Assembly: GCA_021776195.1 (NCBI GenBank) | Contig: JAJFGK010000060.1 | Span: forward strand, 147,593 to 211,592 | DNA length: 64,000 nucleotides | Direction of reading: 5' to 3' | From: Kiloniellaceae bacterium | Lineage (GTDB): Bacteria > Pseudomonadota > Alphaproteobacteria > Kiloniellales > Kiloniellaceae | Shown: positions 16,847 to 26,448 of the stretch, piece after piece | How the letters are laid out: each line of letters opens with the position of its first letter | How positions within the stretch are numbered: position 1 is the stretch's first letter | Notes under the pieces: generated by a model | Seen by the model: the letters and a program-made list of their open reading frames with translations, nothing else | What the model was told of the DNA's origin: nothing | The model's database searches: none | Position numbers and translations under genes: made by a program

Positions 16847-17814
16847 GGCGCGTTGGCTTTCTGGCGCAGACCGGCGGTCAGGATCTCGAGGCAGGCCATG
16901 CGCACCGCCACGCCCATCTCGACCTGTTCGCGGATCACCGAGCGGTTGATGTCGTCGGCCAGCTCGCTGTCGATCTCGACGCCCCGGTTCATCGGCCCGG
17001 GGTGCATGATCAGGGCGTCGGGCTTGGCCGCCTGCATCTTGGCCTGGTCGAGGCCGAAGTAGCGGAAGTACTCGCGGGTCGAGGGCACGAAGGTGCCCTG
17101 CATGCGCTCGGTCTGCAGGCGCAGCATCATGACGATATCGCAGTCCTTCAGGCCTTGCTTCATGTCGCTGTAGGCGGTCACGCCCATGCGCTCGATCCCC
17201 GACGGCAGAAGCGTCGGCGGTGCGATGACCCTGACCCGCGCGCCCATGATGTTCAGCAGATGGATGTTCGAGCGCGCCACCCGGCTGTGCGCGATATCGC
17301 CGCAGATCGCGACCTGGAGGCCCTCCAGTCCGCCCTTGCGCCGGCGGATCGTCAGGGCGTCGAGCAGCGCCTGGGTCGGATGCTCATGGCTGCCGTCGCC
17401 GGCATTGATGACCGAGCCGTTGACCTTTTCGGACAGCAGCTTGACGGCGCCTGAATCGGGATGGCGCACCACCAGCACATCCGGGTGCATGGCGTTCAGG
17501 GTCATGGCGGTGTCGAGGAGAGTTTCGCCCTTCTTGATCGACGACCAGGCAATCGACATGTTGACCACGTCGGCGCCGAGGCGCTTGGCGGCCAGTTCGA
17601 AGGAGGTGCGGGTGCGCGTCGAGCTCTCGAAAAAGAGGTTGATCACCGTCATGCCGGCCAAAAGGTCGCGTTTCGTGCCGGGGGTCCGGTTCAGATCGAC
17701 GTGGCCGTCGGCCAAGTCCAGAAGATAGGAAATTTCCGCCGCCGTCAGTCCCTCGATCCCGAGGAGATGACGATGATCGAAGGTGGGACTCGCGCGCTGA
17801 ATGGCCTGTGTCAT
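16843..17814 (-). CDS. pyrB: Aspartate carbamoyltransferase catalytic subunit
   Basis: Condenses carbamoyl phosphate with aspartate in UMP synthesis. 323 residues with the carbamoyl-phosphate loop [13 protein letters not shown], the HPTQALLD motif and the C-terminal PGPMNRGVE segment. The start is the ATG before TQAIQRASP; the long in-frame extension upstream is not protein-like. It overlaps pyrC by four bases (ATGA), so translation is coupled and the two products probably form one complex. No pyrI is visible nearby. Confidence 0.96.
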   Translation of the reverse strand: MTQAIQRASPTFDHRHLLGIEGLTAAEISYLLDLADGHVDLNRTPGTKRDLLAGMTVINLFFESSTRTRTSFELAAKRLGADVVNMSIAWSSIKKGETLLDTAMTLNAMHPDVLVVRHPDSGAVKLLSEKVNGSVINAGDGSHEHPTQALLDALTIRRRKGGLEGLQVAICGDIAHSRVARSNIHLLNIMGARVRVIAPPTLLPSGIERMGVTAYSDMKQGLKDCDIVMMLRLQTERMQGTFVPSTREYFRYFGLDQAKMQAAKPDALIMHPGPMNRGVEIDSELADDINRSVIREQVEMGVAVRMACLEILTAGLRQKANAP

Positions 17815-17948
17815 TAAAGCGGCCTTATGGCACCGCGGCGAAATCGTGGCAAGATGTCCTGGCCAGGCGTTGGCGGAAAGATGGCGCGCCGGCCCTGTGT
17901 GGGAACAGAAACGCTTGCGGGAACAGAACCGCGCGAGGGGACTGAAAG

Positions 17949-18791
17949 ATGGTGTCAGGATCGGCCCTGGACATTCGCCCGCTGGCCGGCGCCCTGGGTG
18001 CGGAAGTGCTCGGGGTCGATCTTTCGGCGGCGCTTTCGGCGACGACGATCGCGGCGCTGCACCAGGCATTCCTCGACCGCCAGGTCATCGTCTTTCGCGA
18101 CCAGACCCTGGACCCGGATCGCTTCCTCGAAGTCGCGAACCATTTCGGTCCGCTTGGCCGCTATCCCTTCGTCGAGGGGCTGAAGGGTTATCCCGACATC
18201 ATCGCGGTGACGAAGGAACCCCACGAAAGCGCCAATTTCGGCGGCGTCTGGCACTCCGACACAACCTATCTGGCGGAACCGCCGCTGGGGTCCCTGCTCT
18301 ATGCCCTGGAGGTGCCGGCGGTGGGCGGCGACACGCTCTTTGCCAACATGACCCTGGCCTACGAGGCCTTGTCCGCGGGATTGCGGGCCCTGCTGGACAG
18401 TCTGACGGCGGTCAACCGATCGGACCGCGCGGCCGCGGCCCTGACCCGAAAAGAGCGGATAGCGGACCGCCCGGGAGACGGCGCCGGCCAGGCCTTCGAG
18501 GCCCGTCATCCCGTGGTCCGTACCCACCCCGAGACAGGCCGCAAGGCGCTCTATGTGAACCGGGCACACAGCGTGGCCTTCGCCGGCATGACCGAAGCCG
18601 AGAGCGCGCCCCTGCTCGATTTCCTTTTCGACCACCAGACCCGGCCCGAATTCACCTGTCGGGTCAGATGGGAGAGGGGAACCCTGGCCTTCTGGGACAA
18701 CCGCTGCTGTCAGCACCATCCGATCAACGACTATCACGGCCAACGGCGGGCCATGCTGAGGATCACCTTGGCGGGCGACCGGCCATTCTAA
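17949..18791 (+). CDS. TauD/TfdA-family Fe(II)/2-oxoglutarate dioxygenase
   Basis: 280 residues. The iron facial triad is H102 and D104 (WHSD) with H256 (CQHH); the Arg-rich 2-oxoglutarate site follows (QRRAMLRI). Length and motif spacing fit taurine dioxygenase. TauD homologues also attack other sulfonates, herbicides and carnitine-like substrates, so the substrate is open. No tauABC transporter is adjacent. It is divergent from pyrB, with 134 bases between them, and is followed by a dispersed repeat. Confidence 0.8.
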   Translation: MVSGSALDIRPLAGALGAEVLGVDLSAALSATTIAALHQAFLDRQVIVFRDQTLDPDRFLEVANHFGPLGRYPFVEGLKGYPDIIAVTKEPHESANFGGVWHSDTTYLAEPPLGSLLYALEVPAVGGDTLFANMTLAYEALSAGLRALLDSLTAVNRSDRAAAALTRKERIADRPGDGAGQAFEARHPVVRTHPETGRKALYVNRAHSVAFAGMTEAESAPLLDFLFDHQTRPEFTCRVRWERGTLAFWDNRCCQHHPINDYHGQRRAMLRITLAGDRPF

Positions 18792-18800
18792 AGAATTTGT

Positions 18801-19005
18801 ACTGGGGCCTGCCGACATGTTCTGCCCAGGGTTAGTCATTCCAAAACCCGGTTTGGCCCAAGTCTTCGATTTGGTGGTCGAAGCGAGGCATCCGGAATCT
18901 CGGGCCGACGCATGACCTCATGTCCGCCCAGATCCCGGATCGCTGACTTTCCTTTCCAATTCGAAGATTTGGAGAAAAGGCGCGTCCGGGATGACCGCCA
19001 TTTAT
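18801..19005. repeat. Dispersed intergenic repeat, copy A
   Basis: About 205 bases of non-coding sequence closely matching 35441-35645 along their whole length (shared blocks include ACTGGGG, CTGCCCAGG, GAAGCGAGG, TCCGGAATCTCGGGCCGACG and GGATGACCGCCATTT). It contains an internal inverted pair ATCCCGGA (18932-18939) / TCCGGGAT (18985-18992), so it can fold as a hairpin. It begins ten bases after the dioxygenase stop and ends before the convergent gene at 19049. No reading frame is conserved between copies. Confidence 0.8.
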
Positions 19006-19048
19006 CACTTGATTCGAATGTGTTGCCCCGTACTTCTTAATTCTAAGA

Positions 19049-19585
19049 TCAAATCAGAGCGAGTCTGGTCAGGGCCAGGTCCGGGTCCTCGGGCCAGGTT
19101 GGCGAGGCTCGGTCGTCATCTCGGCGATGTCTCTCGGGCAGGGCTGGCAGATGCCGCTCCAGGGCGCGGGCAAGCTCTTCTCCGCCACCGACCAGGGCCG
19201 CCTCCTGCGCCGCCGTCACCAGCCACGCGGCCATTGCGCGGGCATGCCGGGGGTGGTGTTGGCAAGCGGCGATAAAGGAGAGGAATGCCGACTCGTCGGG
19301 TCCGATACAGCGACAACAGGGATGGTGATAGCTGAACTTTCGGCGGGCACCAATCTGCAGCGCCTTGATACTGTGAGCGAGCCCGCTCACCGCCGCCTTG
19401 CCGTCACCTGCGCCGAGTTTGCAGGCGAACTCGTTCCAGGCCACCGTCCAGTGGGCGCCACTGTTCTGACAAAGCCCGACCAGCCAGAGACGCAAAGCCC
19501 GCAAGACCAATCCTTCCGCCGCATCCAGTTCGTCCAGGCTGGTGAGCCAGAGGCCGCGAACCGCGCGTGTTTTCGTTACCGTCAT
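19049..19585 (-). CDS. Conserved-looking hypothetical protein behind a Fur-like box
   Basis: 178 residues, not assigned to a family. It is soluble and helical with many Trp/Leu residues in the first half (LRLWLVGLCQNSGAHW; WNEFACKLG) and a cluster HHPCCRCIGPDE near residue 86 that could bind metal. There is no signal peptide. GGGAG lies about nine bases before the ATG. A perfect 19-bp Fur-type palindrome is centred 61 bases upstream of the start, so expression is probably iron-responsive. It stands alone, convergent to the dioxygenase. Confidence 0.6.
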   Translation of the reverse strand: MTVTKTRAVRGLWLTSLDELDAAEGLVLRALRLWLVGLCQNSGAHWTVAWNEFACKLGAGDGKAAVSGLAHSIKALQIGARRKFSYHHPCCRCIGPDESAFLSFIAACQHHPRHARAMAAWLVTAAQEAALVGGGEELARALERHLPALPERHRRDDDRASPTWPEDPDLALTRLALI

Positions 19586-19636
19586 TCCAGTTGCTCCCGT
19601 AGCGTCTCAATGTGGCAGGGTACTGTTTGTATTGCT

Positions 19637-19655
19637 ATTGCGAATCATTCGCAAT
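19637..19655. promoter_or_regulatory. Fur-like operator
   Basis: ATTGCGAATCATTCGCAAT is a perfect palindrome with 9-bp arms around a central C. It resembles Fur boxes of the GCGAAT-n-ATTCGC type. It lies 51-70 bases upstream of the minus-strand gene at 19585 and about 340 bases upstream of the plus-strand chemoreceptor, so the former is the likelier target. Confidence 0.6.
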
Positions 19656-19991
19656 AAGAAAAACCGTGATCCTTTCATTGCCCGCGCCGAGTGAAGACCG
19701 AGGGGATTGTGGGATCACCTTCAACCGTCCCATCAGGCAGTCCTACTTATGGCTTGATCGGTGCTCCGCATCGTTCCTGTTCAACTCAGTCGATTCGACA
19801 TCTTTATCCATTTGCGTCACCTACCTGCGTCCCGTTTCAACCTCGGCACCCGGATCTCGGCAAATGTCTATCGAAGCGAGAAGTCGATTCTCATTAATTC
19901 ATCAGTTTATGGAAATTTAGGAAATCTGGCGTAGGGGTAATCCTCGTCAAACCGGCTGTCTAAATTTATGCTGAATTTCGAGGTCGCCGAC
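19656..19991. other. Non-coding gap between Fur-like box and chemoreceptor gene
   Basis: About 336 bases, less GC-rich than the flanking genes, with T-rich stretches. Short open frames here show no ribosome site or protein-like composition. It presumably carries the chemoreceptor promoter; I could not identify a convincing sigma-28 or sigma-70 element. GAGG nine bases before the chemoreceptor ATG is its ribosome site. Confidence 0.5.
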
Positions 19992-22043
19992 ATGCAGTTT
20001 CTAAAGAACATAAAGATTTCCCACGCCTTTTTACTGGTCGCCGCGGTCCCGCTCGTGGTGGCTTTGATCTTCGGATCGCAGTTGATACTGCAAGAAATGC
20101 GACATAGTTCTGAACTGGGGCGACTTTCACAGCTTGTCTCGCTCTCCGTCAAGATGAGCGGTCTGGTGCACGAGCAGCAAAAAGAACGCGGTGCAACGGC
20201 CGTTTTCCTTGGCAGCAAGGGCGCGAGGTTCGGAAGCGAACTGGCGGCGCAGCGCAAGCAGACCGACGAGAAACGGACCGCGCTTCACGGCTATCTCGCG
20301 GACTTCGAAACGGAAACCTTCGATGCGACCTTCAGGGACGGTCTCCAGACCCTGCTAGCGACCCTCGATAAAATGGATGGGGTCCGCGGCTCGGTCGACG
20401 CCTTGAGCATCGCCGCACCGGATGCGATCGGGTACTACACGGGCCTGAACGCAAAGACCCTAAGCCTGATCGGCGCCATGGCCAAACTCAGTCCCGAACC
20501 GCACATCGTCGCCAGCATCGTGGCCTACAGCAACTATCTGCAAGGTAAGGAGCGGGCGGGAGTTGAACGGGCGGTGGGGGCCAATGGTTTCGCCTCGGGT
20601 CAGTTTACGTCAAAAGCGATGGACAAATTCAAATCCCTGATCGACGCCCAGAGCGTCTACTACAACGTCTTTCTCGGCTATGCCACATCCGAGCAGCGGG
20701 ACGTCTTCAACAATATCTTGAACGGTGGGCCCGCCAAAGAGGTTCAGCGCATGCGCGAAATCGCGATCTCCGGTGGCATGACCGGCGATCTCGGAGGCAT
20801 CACCGGCGGGGCCTGGTTCGATGCCATAACGAAAAAAATCAATGGGTTGAAGCAGATCGAAGATGCGCTTTCGGCCGATCTGCAGGCACAGATGGGTGTC
20901 ATCCAGAATGACGCCGAGGCGGCGATGTGGATCGGTGTGACCGGTAGCCTGGTCGGCCTGGTCCTGGCCATCGGGTTCTCCGCGGTCATGGTCCGCACGG
21001 TGACCCAGTCCTTTGGGTCGGTCGTCACGCCGATGCTGGCGCTCGCCGAAGGAGACCTCGACACGTCCCTGCCCGCGGTCACCAGAAATGAAATCGGCAG
21101 CATGGTCGAAGCCCTGGTGGTTTTTCAAAAGAATGGCCGAACGCAAAAGGACCTTTCCGACGCTCAGGAAGCGGAAAGTCAGGCCAAGCTGGAGCGTGCT
21201 CAGGCGATCGAGCGGATGGTCCAAAGCTTCGAGGACCAGGTCGGCCAGCTTCTGGATCAGGTCACCGGTGCCTCGGCGCAGCTCACCGATACGGCTCTCG
21301 CCTTGACCGGCAACGCCAGCAGCACCAGCGAGCGTTCGTCGAACGTCGCGTCAGCGGCGGAACAGGCCTCGTCCAGCGTCCAGACCATGGCCTCGGCGGC
21401 CGAGGAACTCTCCAGCTCGGTCACCGAGATTTCACAACAGATCAGCCGGGCCACGACCACCGCCGACGAGGCCGTGGGCCAGGCCAACGAATCGATGGCC
21501 ACCGTGAAGAGCCTCTCGGAAGCGGCCCAGGAAATCGGCAGCGTCATCAACCTGATCCAGGATATCGCCGAACAGACAAATCTGCTGGCTTTGAATGCCA
21601 CCATCGAGGCGGCGCGCGCCGGCGAGGCCGGCAAGGGCTTTGCCGTCGTGGCCAGCGAAGTGAAGAACCTGGCAAACCAGACCGCCAAGGCCACCGACGA
21701 GATCGCCGCCAAAATCTCGGGCATTCAAGGCTCGACCGACGAAACGGCGGGCAAGATCAACCAGGTCGGCAATATCATTGGCCAAATCTCCGAGACCTCG
21801 ACGGCGATTTCCTCGGCTGTCGAGGAGCAGGGCGCCGCGACCCAGGAGATTGCGCGCAATGCCCAGCAGGCGGCCGTCGGGACCCAGGAGGTCACGGAGA
21901 CCATCTCCCAGGTGAGCGCATCTGCCGCCGAGACCGGCGAGGCCGCGAGCCTTGTGGAATCCCTTGCCGGGCAGCTATCCGAACAGGCCGCCGGTCTGAA
22001 GACCGCAGTGCAAGGCTTCCTGACCGACGTGCGCGCGGCCTAG
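19992..22043 (+). CDS. Methyl-accepting chemotaxis protein with NIT sensor domain
   Basis: 683 residues. TM1 (about 12-33) and TM2 (about 320-340) flank a helical periplasmic domain of nearly 290 residues. This begins with the NIT-domain signature ([20 protein letters not shown]) associated with nitrate/nitrite sensing. HAMP follows, then the signalling domain with the hairpin tip [20 protein letters not shown] and [17 protein letters not shown] start at the second ATG, which has GAGG nine bases upstream and leaves a short cytoplasmic N-terminus; an ATG at 19968 would add eight residues. No che genes are adjacent. The ligand is inferred only from the domain family. Confidence 0.9.
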   Translation: MQFLKNIKISHAFLLVAAVPLVVALIFGSQLILQEMRHSSELGRLSQLVSLSVKMSGLVHEQQKERGATAVFLGSKGARFGSELAAQRKQTDEKRTALHGYLADFETETFDATFRDGLQTLLATLDKMDGVRGSVDALSIAAPDAIGYYTGLNAKTLSLIGAMAKLSPEPHIVASIVAYSNYLQGKERAGVERAVGANGFASGQFTSKAMDKFKSLIDAQSVYYNVFLGYATSEQRDVFNNILNGGPAKEVQRMREIAISGGMTGDLGGITGGAWFDAITKKINGLKQIEDALSADLQAQMGVIQNDAEAAMWIGVTGSLVGLVLAIGFSAVMVRTVTQSFGSVVTPMLALAEGDLDTSLPAVTRNEIGSMVEALVVFQKNGRTQKDLSDAQEAESQAKLERAQAIERMVQSFEDQVGQLLDQVTGASAQLTDTALALTGNASSTSERSSNVASAAEQASSSVQTMASAAEELSSSVTEISQQISRATTTADEAVGQANESMATVKSLSEAAQEIGSVINLIQDIAEQTNLLALNATIEAARAGEAGKGFAVVASEVKNLANQTAKATDEIAAKISGIQGSTDETAGKINQVGNIIGQISETSTAISSAVEEQGAATQEIARNAQQAAVGTQEVTETISQVSASAAETGEAASLVESLAGQLSEQAAGLKTAVQGFLTDVRAA

Positions 22044-22088
22044 ACGGCGTAGGGAAAAGACCGGACGGCTCTGCCGGGGGGTGCGGAT

Positions 22089-23330
22089 TCAGACCACGCC
22101 CTTCGCCCGCAACGCGGCGATCTCGGCTTGGTCCAGGCCGAGCAGGTCCTGGAGCAGGTCGTCGCTGTGCTGGCCGAGCGTGGGCGGGGGCTGGCGGTAG
22201 GCCACCGGGCTGTCGGAGAACTTGATCGGGTTGCCGATCAGTCTGATCTGGCCGTCGCCGCTTGAGGGATGCGCCATCGGCACGATCATGTCGCGGGCCA
22301 GAACCTGCGGGTCGGCAAAGACCTGGGACAGATCGTTCACCGGACCGGCCGGCACCCCGCGCTGGGCCAGACCCTCGAGCCATTCGAGTTGGGTTTTTCG
22401 GCGGGTGATCCCGGGCAGGACCTCGTAAATGGTCCGGCGGTTTCTGACCCGGTCGGCATTGGTTCGGAAGCGCTCGTCCTCGGCCAACTCCGGGCAGCCG
22501 GCGAAATCGCAGAACTTGCGGAACTGGCTGTCGTTGCCGATGGCGAAGATGACGAAGCCGTCGGCCACCGGCAAGACCTTGTAGGGCACGATGTTGGGGT
22601 GCTCGTTGCCCTGGCGCGCCGGCAGGTTTCCCGACGTCAGGTAGTTCAAGCCCTCGTAGGTCAGCCACGCCACCTGGCTATCCAGCAGTCCGAGATCGAT
22701 CCGCTGGCCGCGGCCGGTGGCGGTCCGGTGGTGCAGGGCGGCCAGAATGGCCGAGCTGGCGTACATGCCGCACATGATGTCGGCGATCCCGATCCCGACC
22801 TTGACCGGCTCGCCATCGGGCTCGCCGGTCAGGCTCATCATGCCGCCCATGCCCTGGGCGAGATAGTCGTAGCCGGCTCTCGGCGCATAGGGTCCGGTTT
22901 GCCCAAATCCCGTGATGGAACAATATATTAAAGAAGGAAATTCATCTTTTAGATCATCAAAGGAAAGGCCATATCGGGCGAGCCCGCCGACCTTGAAGTT
23001 CTCCACCAGAATGTCGCTCCTGGCGATCAGGCGCCGGGCCAGGGCCTGGCCCTCCGGGGTCGCGATGTCCAGGGTCAGGCTCTGTTTGTTGCGGTTGGTC
23101 GAGAGGAAATAGGCGCTCTCGGTGGTGTCTTGACCCTGCGCGTCCTTGACGAAGGGCGGGCCCCAACGCCGGGTGTCGTCGCCCTGGCCGGCACGCTCGA
23201 TCTTGATCACCTCGGCGCCGAGATCGCCGAGCAACTGGGTGCAGGTCGGGCCCGCTAGAATGCGTGTCAGATCAAAGACCCGCAGACCGGCAAGCGGCGG
23301 CGCGGGCTTTGAGTTTTCGTCGCTGGTCAT
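22089..23330 (-). CDS. Class III CoA-transferase (CaiB/BaiF family)
   Basis: 413 residues. It has the family start LAGLRVFDLTRILAGPTCTQ, the catalytic Asp in AGYDYLAQGMGGMMSLTG, and the C-terminal domain with GVPAGPVND. Such enzymes move CoA between carboxylic acids (formyl, succinyl, carnitinyl, mesaconyl); the substrate cannot be told from sequence. A 50-base patch at about 22918-22970 (codons for FDDLKDEFPSLIYCS) is very AT-rich with rare codons (CTA, TTA, ATA, TAT), unlike the rest. Start at the ATG before TSDENSKPAPP. Confidence 0.9.
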   Translation of the reverse strand: MTSDENSKPAPPLAGLRVFDLTRILAGPTCTQLLGDLGAEVIKIERAGQGDDTRRWGPPFVKDAQGQDTTESAYFLSTNRNKQSLTLDIATPEGQALARRLIARSDILVENFKVGGLARYGLSFDDLKDEFPSLIYCSITGFGQTGPYAPRAGYDYLAQGMGGMMSLTGEPDGEPVKVGIGIADIMCGMYASSAILAALHHRTATGRGQRIDLGLLDSQVAWLTYEGLNYLTSGNLPARQGNEHPNIVPYKVLPVADGFVIFAIGNDSQFRKFCDFAGCPELAEDERFRTNADRVRNRRTIYEVLPGITRRKTQLEWLEGLAQRGVPAGPVNDLSQVFADPQVLARDMIVPMAHPSSGDGQIRLIGNPIKFSDSPVAYRQPPPTLGQHSDDLLQDLLGLDQAEIAALRAKGVV

Positions 23331-23496
23331 GGCGCGGCTTATAGCGCGCGGCCCATGAGCCAGCAACCAGCCATGCGTTCCGAGCAACCCTGATCCGATC
23401 TGTGGCCCAGCCCACAGTTCGCCCCCAGGGTCGGCGCTATCTTCAGTTTCCAAGGCTTCACCGCCACATCGAAACGACATGGAAAAGGCAACGACC

Positions 23497-23730
23497 ATGA
23501 CCACGCAAAACCCCTCGCAGGGCCTGACCTGTCACGACGCCCTGGCCTTCACGCCCGTCCGCACCAAACGCGCGGGTTTCCTGGATCTGTTCCGGGTGCT
23601 CTGGAATTGGCACGAGCGTAGCCGCATGCGCCATCATTTCGCCAGTCTGGACGATCATTTGCTGCGCGATATCGGACTGACCCGGACCCAGGTGAGGGAG
23701 CTGACCTCAAAGCCCTACATGTGGCTCTAA
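23497..23730 (+). CDS. DUF1127 (YjiS-like) small protein
   Basis: 77 residues ending in the DUF1127 core: Arg-rich helix, then LDDHLLRDIGLTRTQV. Family members are small Arg-rich proteins; some alphaproteobacterial ones affect RNA turnover and phosphate uptake. AAAAGG lies about eight bases before the chosen ATG; an ATG at 23479 would add six residues. It is divergent from the CoA-transferase gene. Confidence 0.8.
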   Translation: MTTQNPSQGLTCHDALAFTPVRTKRAGFLDLFRVLWNWHERSRMRHHFASLDDHLLRDIGLTRTQVRELTSKPYMWL

Positions 23731-23783
23731 GGGCCAAGCGCCGCGGTGCTCCAACAGGGCATCGCGGTCGTTTCGGTGGGGCC

Positions 23784-25184
23784 TCAGGTCGCGCCGCGGC
23801 GTGACAGGGTGGCCCCGCCGAAATAGTTCTCCCAGGCGAACCAATAGGCGACATGGCCCGGTAGCCGGGCGCGCCGCTCGCCGCCGGGGCCGACCAGGGC
23901 GTCCTCGCGGATCTGCCAATCCCCCGCGCCGCTGGCCAGGGTGGCGGGGTCGGCGCCCGCGCGAAAGGCCTCGGCACCCCGCCGATAGGCTCGCACGCTG
24001 CGGCTGTCGGCATCGCCGATCAGCACGACATTGCGGTCGCCCAGCATGTCGTTGATCACCGCGCCGCCGGCAAAGGCCTCCAGCGGCCACGCCTTGGCCT
24101 GGCCGAATTCGCGCAGGCCGAAGACGAAGTCCTTGCGCTTGACTCGGGTCTCGTCGCGCACCCGGGCGGGAAACATCAGGTCGGGACTGGCAAAGTACCT
24201 CTGATAGACCACGCCCGAGCCATAGTCGCGCCGGAAGCCGGTATCCAGGTCCAGGACCGTGGTGGCGGGATTCTGGCTCCGCCAATCGGCCCAACGGGCG
24301 ATGGTCACGGGCCGGATCTTCAAGGCGATGCCGCTGTCGACCAGCGGGCCGGAGACCGGCTCGCCGGTGAACTGGTTCCACAGCGAATCGGTCTGGCGGT
24401 CGTACATCAGCTTGTTCGAGCGGTAGAGAAACCCGGAGGACGAGAGAATGAAGGGCTCGTCGCGGCCCGCCACCTGGGTCTCGAACAGAATGCCGGCGCC
24501 GCAGAGGGTGCAGTAGGCCAGCGCCACCGGTACGCCGCCGATGACATCGTTGAACATTTCGTGCCAGCCCAGAATACGCAAGGGATAGGCCCGCAGGTCG
24601 CCGTTGATCGCGATGCCGAAGACCAGGTCGTCGTCCTGCAGGTAGTCGGCCTCCGCGGCGTCGATCATCGGCGGATTGTCGAGCGGCGGAATTCCGTCGA
24701 CCGGCACGCCGCCCCAATAGATCTCCTCGAACCGGATCTTCAGGTTCTCCTGCTTGCCCCGCTCGCCACCCAGAAACCGCAGAAACTCGGGGTCGATGCG
24801 GGTGAATATCTCGAGCTTGATGGCGTGGAAGGCCGGGTGCGGCGCCACTTCGGGATGATCTTCGATCCACAGTCCGGCATCGAACCAATCTTCCATGGCC
24901 TGGCCGGTCAAGGTCTCGATGGCGGCCCGGTAGCTGAGATGACCGTCGCGCCGCAGCCGCAGCGCCAGGGCCAGAGTCGGCACCGCCGAGAGTTCGCCGT
25001 GGCGCACCAGGGTCTGCACCGCCGCCGCCCGGACCTCGTCGAAGCCGAAGACGGCGTTGTAATGGGCGATGGAGATGACATCGCCGGCGGGCAGGGCGAT
25101 CTCCGGGCCGGCTAGCGCCGCCCGCTCGGTCGCAGCGAAGCTGGAGGCGAAGAGGAAAAGGGCCAGAAAGGCGCGGGCGATCAT
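23784..25184 (-). CDS. DUF3179 domain-containing exported protein
   Basis: 466 residues with a signal peptide (MIARAFLALFLFASSFAATE). The DUF3179 core is recognisable from residue 190: AYPLRILGWHEMFNDV, then ALAYCTLCGAG, SGFLYRSNKLMYDR and LWNQFTGE. The family is exported and uncharacterised; the paired cysteines in YCTLCG suggest a metal or redox site. A helical N-terminal region (about 40-150) precedes it. Isolated from ruvX by 129 bases. Confidence 0.82.
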   Translation of the reverse strand: MIARAFLALFLFASSFAATERAALAGPEIALPAGDVISIAHYNAVFGFDEVRAAAVQTLVRHGELSAVPTLALALRLRRDGHLSYRAAIETLTGQAMEDWFDAGLWIEDHPEVAPHPAFHAIKLEIFTRIDPEFLRFLGGERGKQENLKIRFEEIYWGGVPVDGIPPLDNPPMIDAAEADYLQDDDLVFGIAINGDLRAYPLRILGWHEMFNDVIGGVPVALAYCTLCGAGILFETQVAGRDEPFILSSSGFLYRSNKLMYDRQTDSLWNQFTGEPVSGPLVDSGIALKIRPVTIARWADWRSQNPATTVLDLDTGFRRDYGSGVVYQRYFASPDLMFPARVRDETRVKRKDFVFGLREFGQAKAWPLEAFAGGAVINDMLGDRNVVLIGDADSRSVRAYRRGAEAFRAGADPATLASGAGDWQIREDALVGPGGERRARLPGHVAYWFAWENYFGGATLSRRGAT

Positions 25185-25313
25185 GGGCGGAACCTCTCAG
25201 GGCTTCGTTTGCACAACCTCAGAAGTGGGCGGACCGCGGCCGATCGCCAGTCCGCCTCACCGATTCGTGTCAGGTCTTGATGCCTCGAGCCTTTCATAGA
25301 ACAAAGAAGGACT

Positions 25314-25781
25314 CTAGCCGAGGGCGTCCAACGCGCCCTGCAATATGTAGGCGGCGGCCATCTTGTCGACCACCTGGGCACGGCGGCGGCGGGTCATGTC
25401 CGCCTGCTCGATCAAGACCCGCTCGACCGCGGCGGTCGAGAGGCGCTCGTCCCAGAAGGCGATGACCAGGTCGAAACCGGCAATTTCGAGCAGATTGGCG
25501 GCAAACTGCCGTACCGACTGGCAGCGCGGCCCTTCCGAGCCGTCCATATTGACCGGCAGGCCGATCACCAGGCCACCGATGCCCTTTTCGGCGCAAACCG
25601 TCCTCATCGCCTCGGCATCCTGGGTGAATTTGCGCCGTTGGATAGTCTCGAGCGGGCTGGCCACCTTGAGCCCGCGGTCGGAGATCGCCAGCCCGAGGGT
25701 TTTGCTTCCCTGGTCGACACCCAACAGCCGTTTTCCGGGTGGCAGGCTTGCCCGCAGATCCTGGAGGTCGACGACGGGCAT
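25314..25781 (-). CDS. ruvX: Putative Holliday-junction resolvase / pre-16S rRNA nuclease YqgF
   Basis: 155 residues, RNase H-like fold. The N-terminal LLGVDQGSKTLGLAISD carries the first catalytic Asp, GLPVNMDGSEG is the family loop, and DERLSTAAVERVL holds the acidic helix. YqgF matures 16S rRNA 5' ends in E. coli. The start is set at MPVVDLQDL. It begins four bases after the chaC-like stop, so the two form an operon. Confidence 0.93.
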   Translation of the reverse strand: MPVVDLQDLRASLPPGKRLLGVDQGSKTLGLAISDRGLKVASPLETIQRRKFTQDAEAMRTVCAEKGIGGLVIGLPVNMDGSEGPRCQSVRQFAANLLEIAGFDLVIAFWDERLSTAAVERVLIEQADMTRRRRAQVVDKMAAAYILQGALDALG

Positions 25782-25785
25782 GGCT

Positions 25786-26448
25786 TCAGACGCGGTGCCG
25801 GAAGGCCCGGACCTGGCGGTGCAGCCGCCGCATGATCCGATCGGACAGGGCGTGCCGGTCGAGGGTTTCGGCCAGCAGGTGCAGGTAATCGAAGTTGGGC
25901 CCCGAACTGCCGGCCGCGGTGGCGAGGATGCGGACCTGGTCTTCGAAAGGCAGATCGCCACCATGAAAGCGGCTGTCGGCATTGGCCAGAAAGGTGATGG
26001 CGTCGAAACAGTCCCGGTCGCTGCGCAGGCGAACCCAACCGGGTCGGTAGATGCCTGAGAACATCTCCCGCGCCCACAGCACCCGGGTTTCCTCCTCGAT
26101 CCGCTCGACGGGGATGCGCAGGGCGATGCCAGTGCAACTGCCGCCCCGGGCCAGAGCCAGCATGAGGCCCGGATGTTCCGGCGTGCCCCGGGAATAGGGG
26201 CTCCACATGCAAAAGGCGCGGCGGTAGCCGTGGACGCGACAGGGCCGCTGCTCGGCGCAGTGGATCTGGGGGTTCCAGATCAACGAGCCATAGGCGAAAA
26301 CCCAGAGGTCCTGACCGGGTTCGAGGCGCGCCAGCAGGGCGCGGCGCGAGGCGTCGCGCTCGGCGTTGCTCATCACCGGGACGACCCCCGCCGCCTGGGC
26401 TTCACGGTCATAGGTCCCGTCGAGCAGCTTGTCCCGATCGATCGCCAC
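25786..26448 (-). CDS. ChaC-like gamma-glutamylcyclotransferase
   Basis: 220 residues. The substrate loop VFAYGSLIWNP and the catalytic Glu in LWAREMFSGIYRP match the ChaC family, which cleaves glutathione to 5-oxoproline and Cys-Gly. The start is GTG with a poor ribosome site; the ATG at 26373 would keep the whole domain and is a fair alternative. It is upstream of ruvX with a four-base gap. Confidence 0.85.
   Translation of the reverse strand: MAIDRDKLLDGTYDREAQAAGVVPVMSNAERDASRRALLARLEPGQDLWVFAYGSLIWNPQIHCAEQRPCRVHGYRRAFCMWSPYSRGTPEHPGLMLALARGGSCTGIALRIPVERIEEETRVLWAREMFSGIYRPGWVRLRSDRDCFDAITFLANADSRFHGGDLPFEDQVRILATAAGSSGPNFDYLHLLAETLDRHALSDRIMRRLHRQVRAFRHRV

Noticed and set aside
15236..17062. 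608-codon plus-strand frame across pyrC-pyrB
   Set aside because: Antisense to two well-identified genes; starts within the hemerythrin gene in another frame.
19612..19920. 102-codon plus-strand frame before the chemoreceptor
   Set aside because: No ribosome site, spans the Fur-like palindrome, no protein-like pattern.
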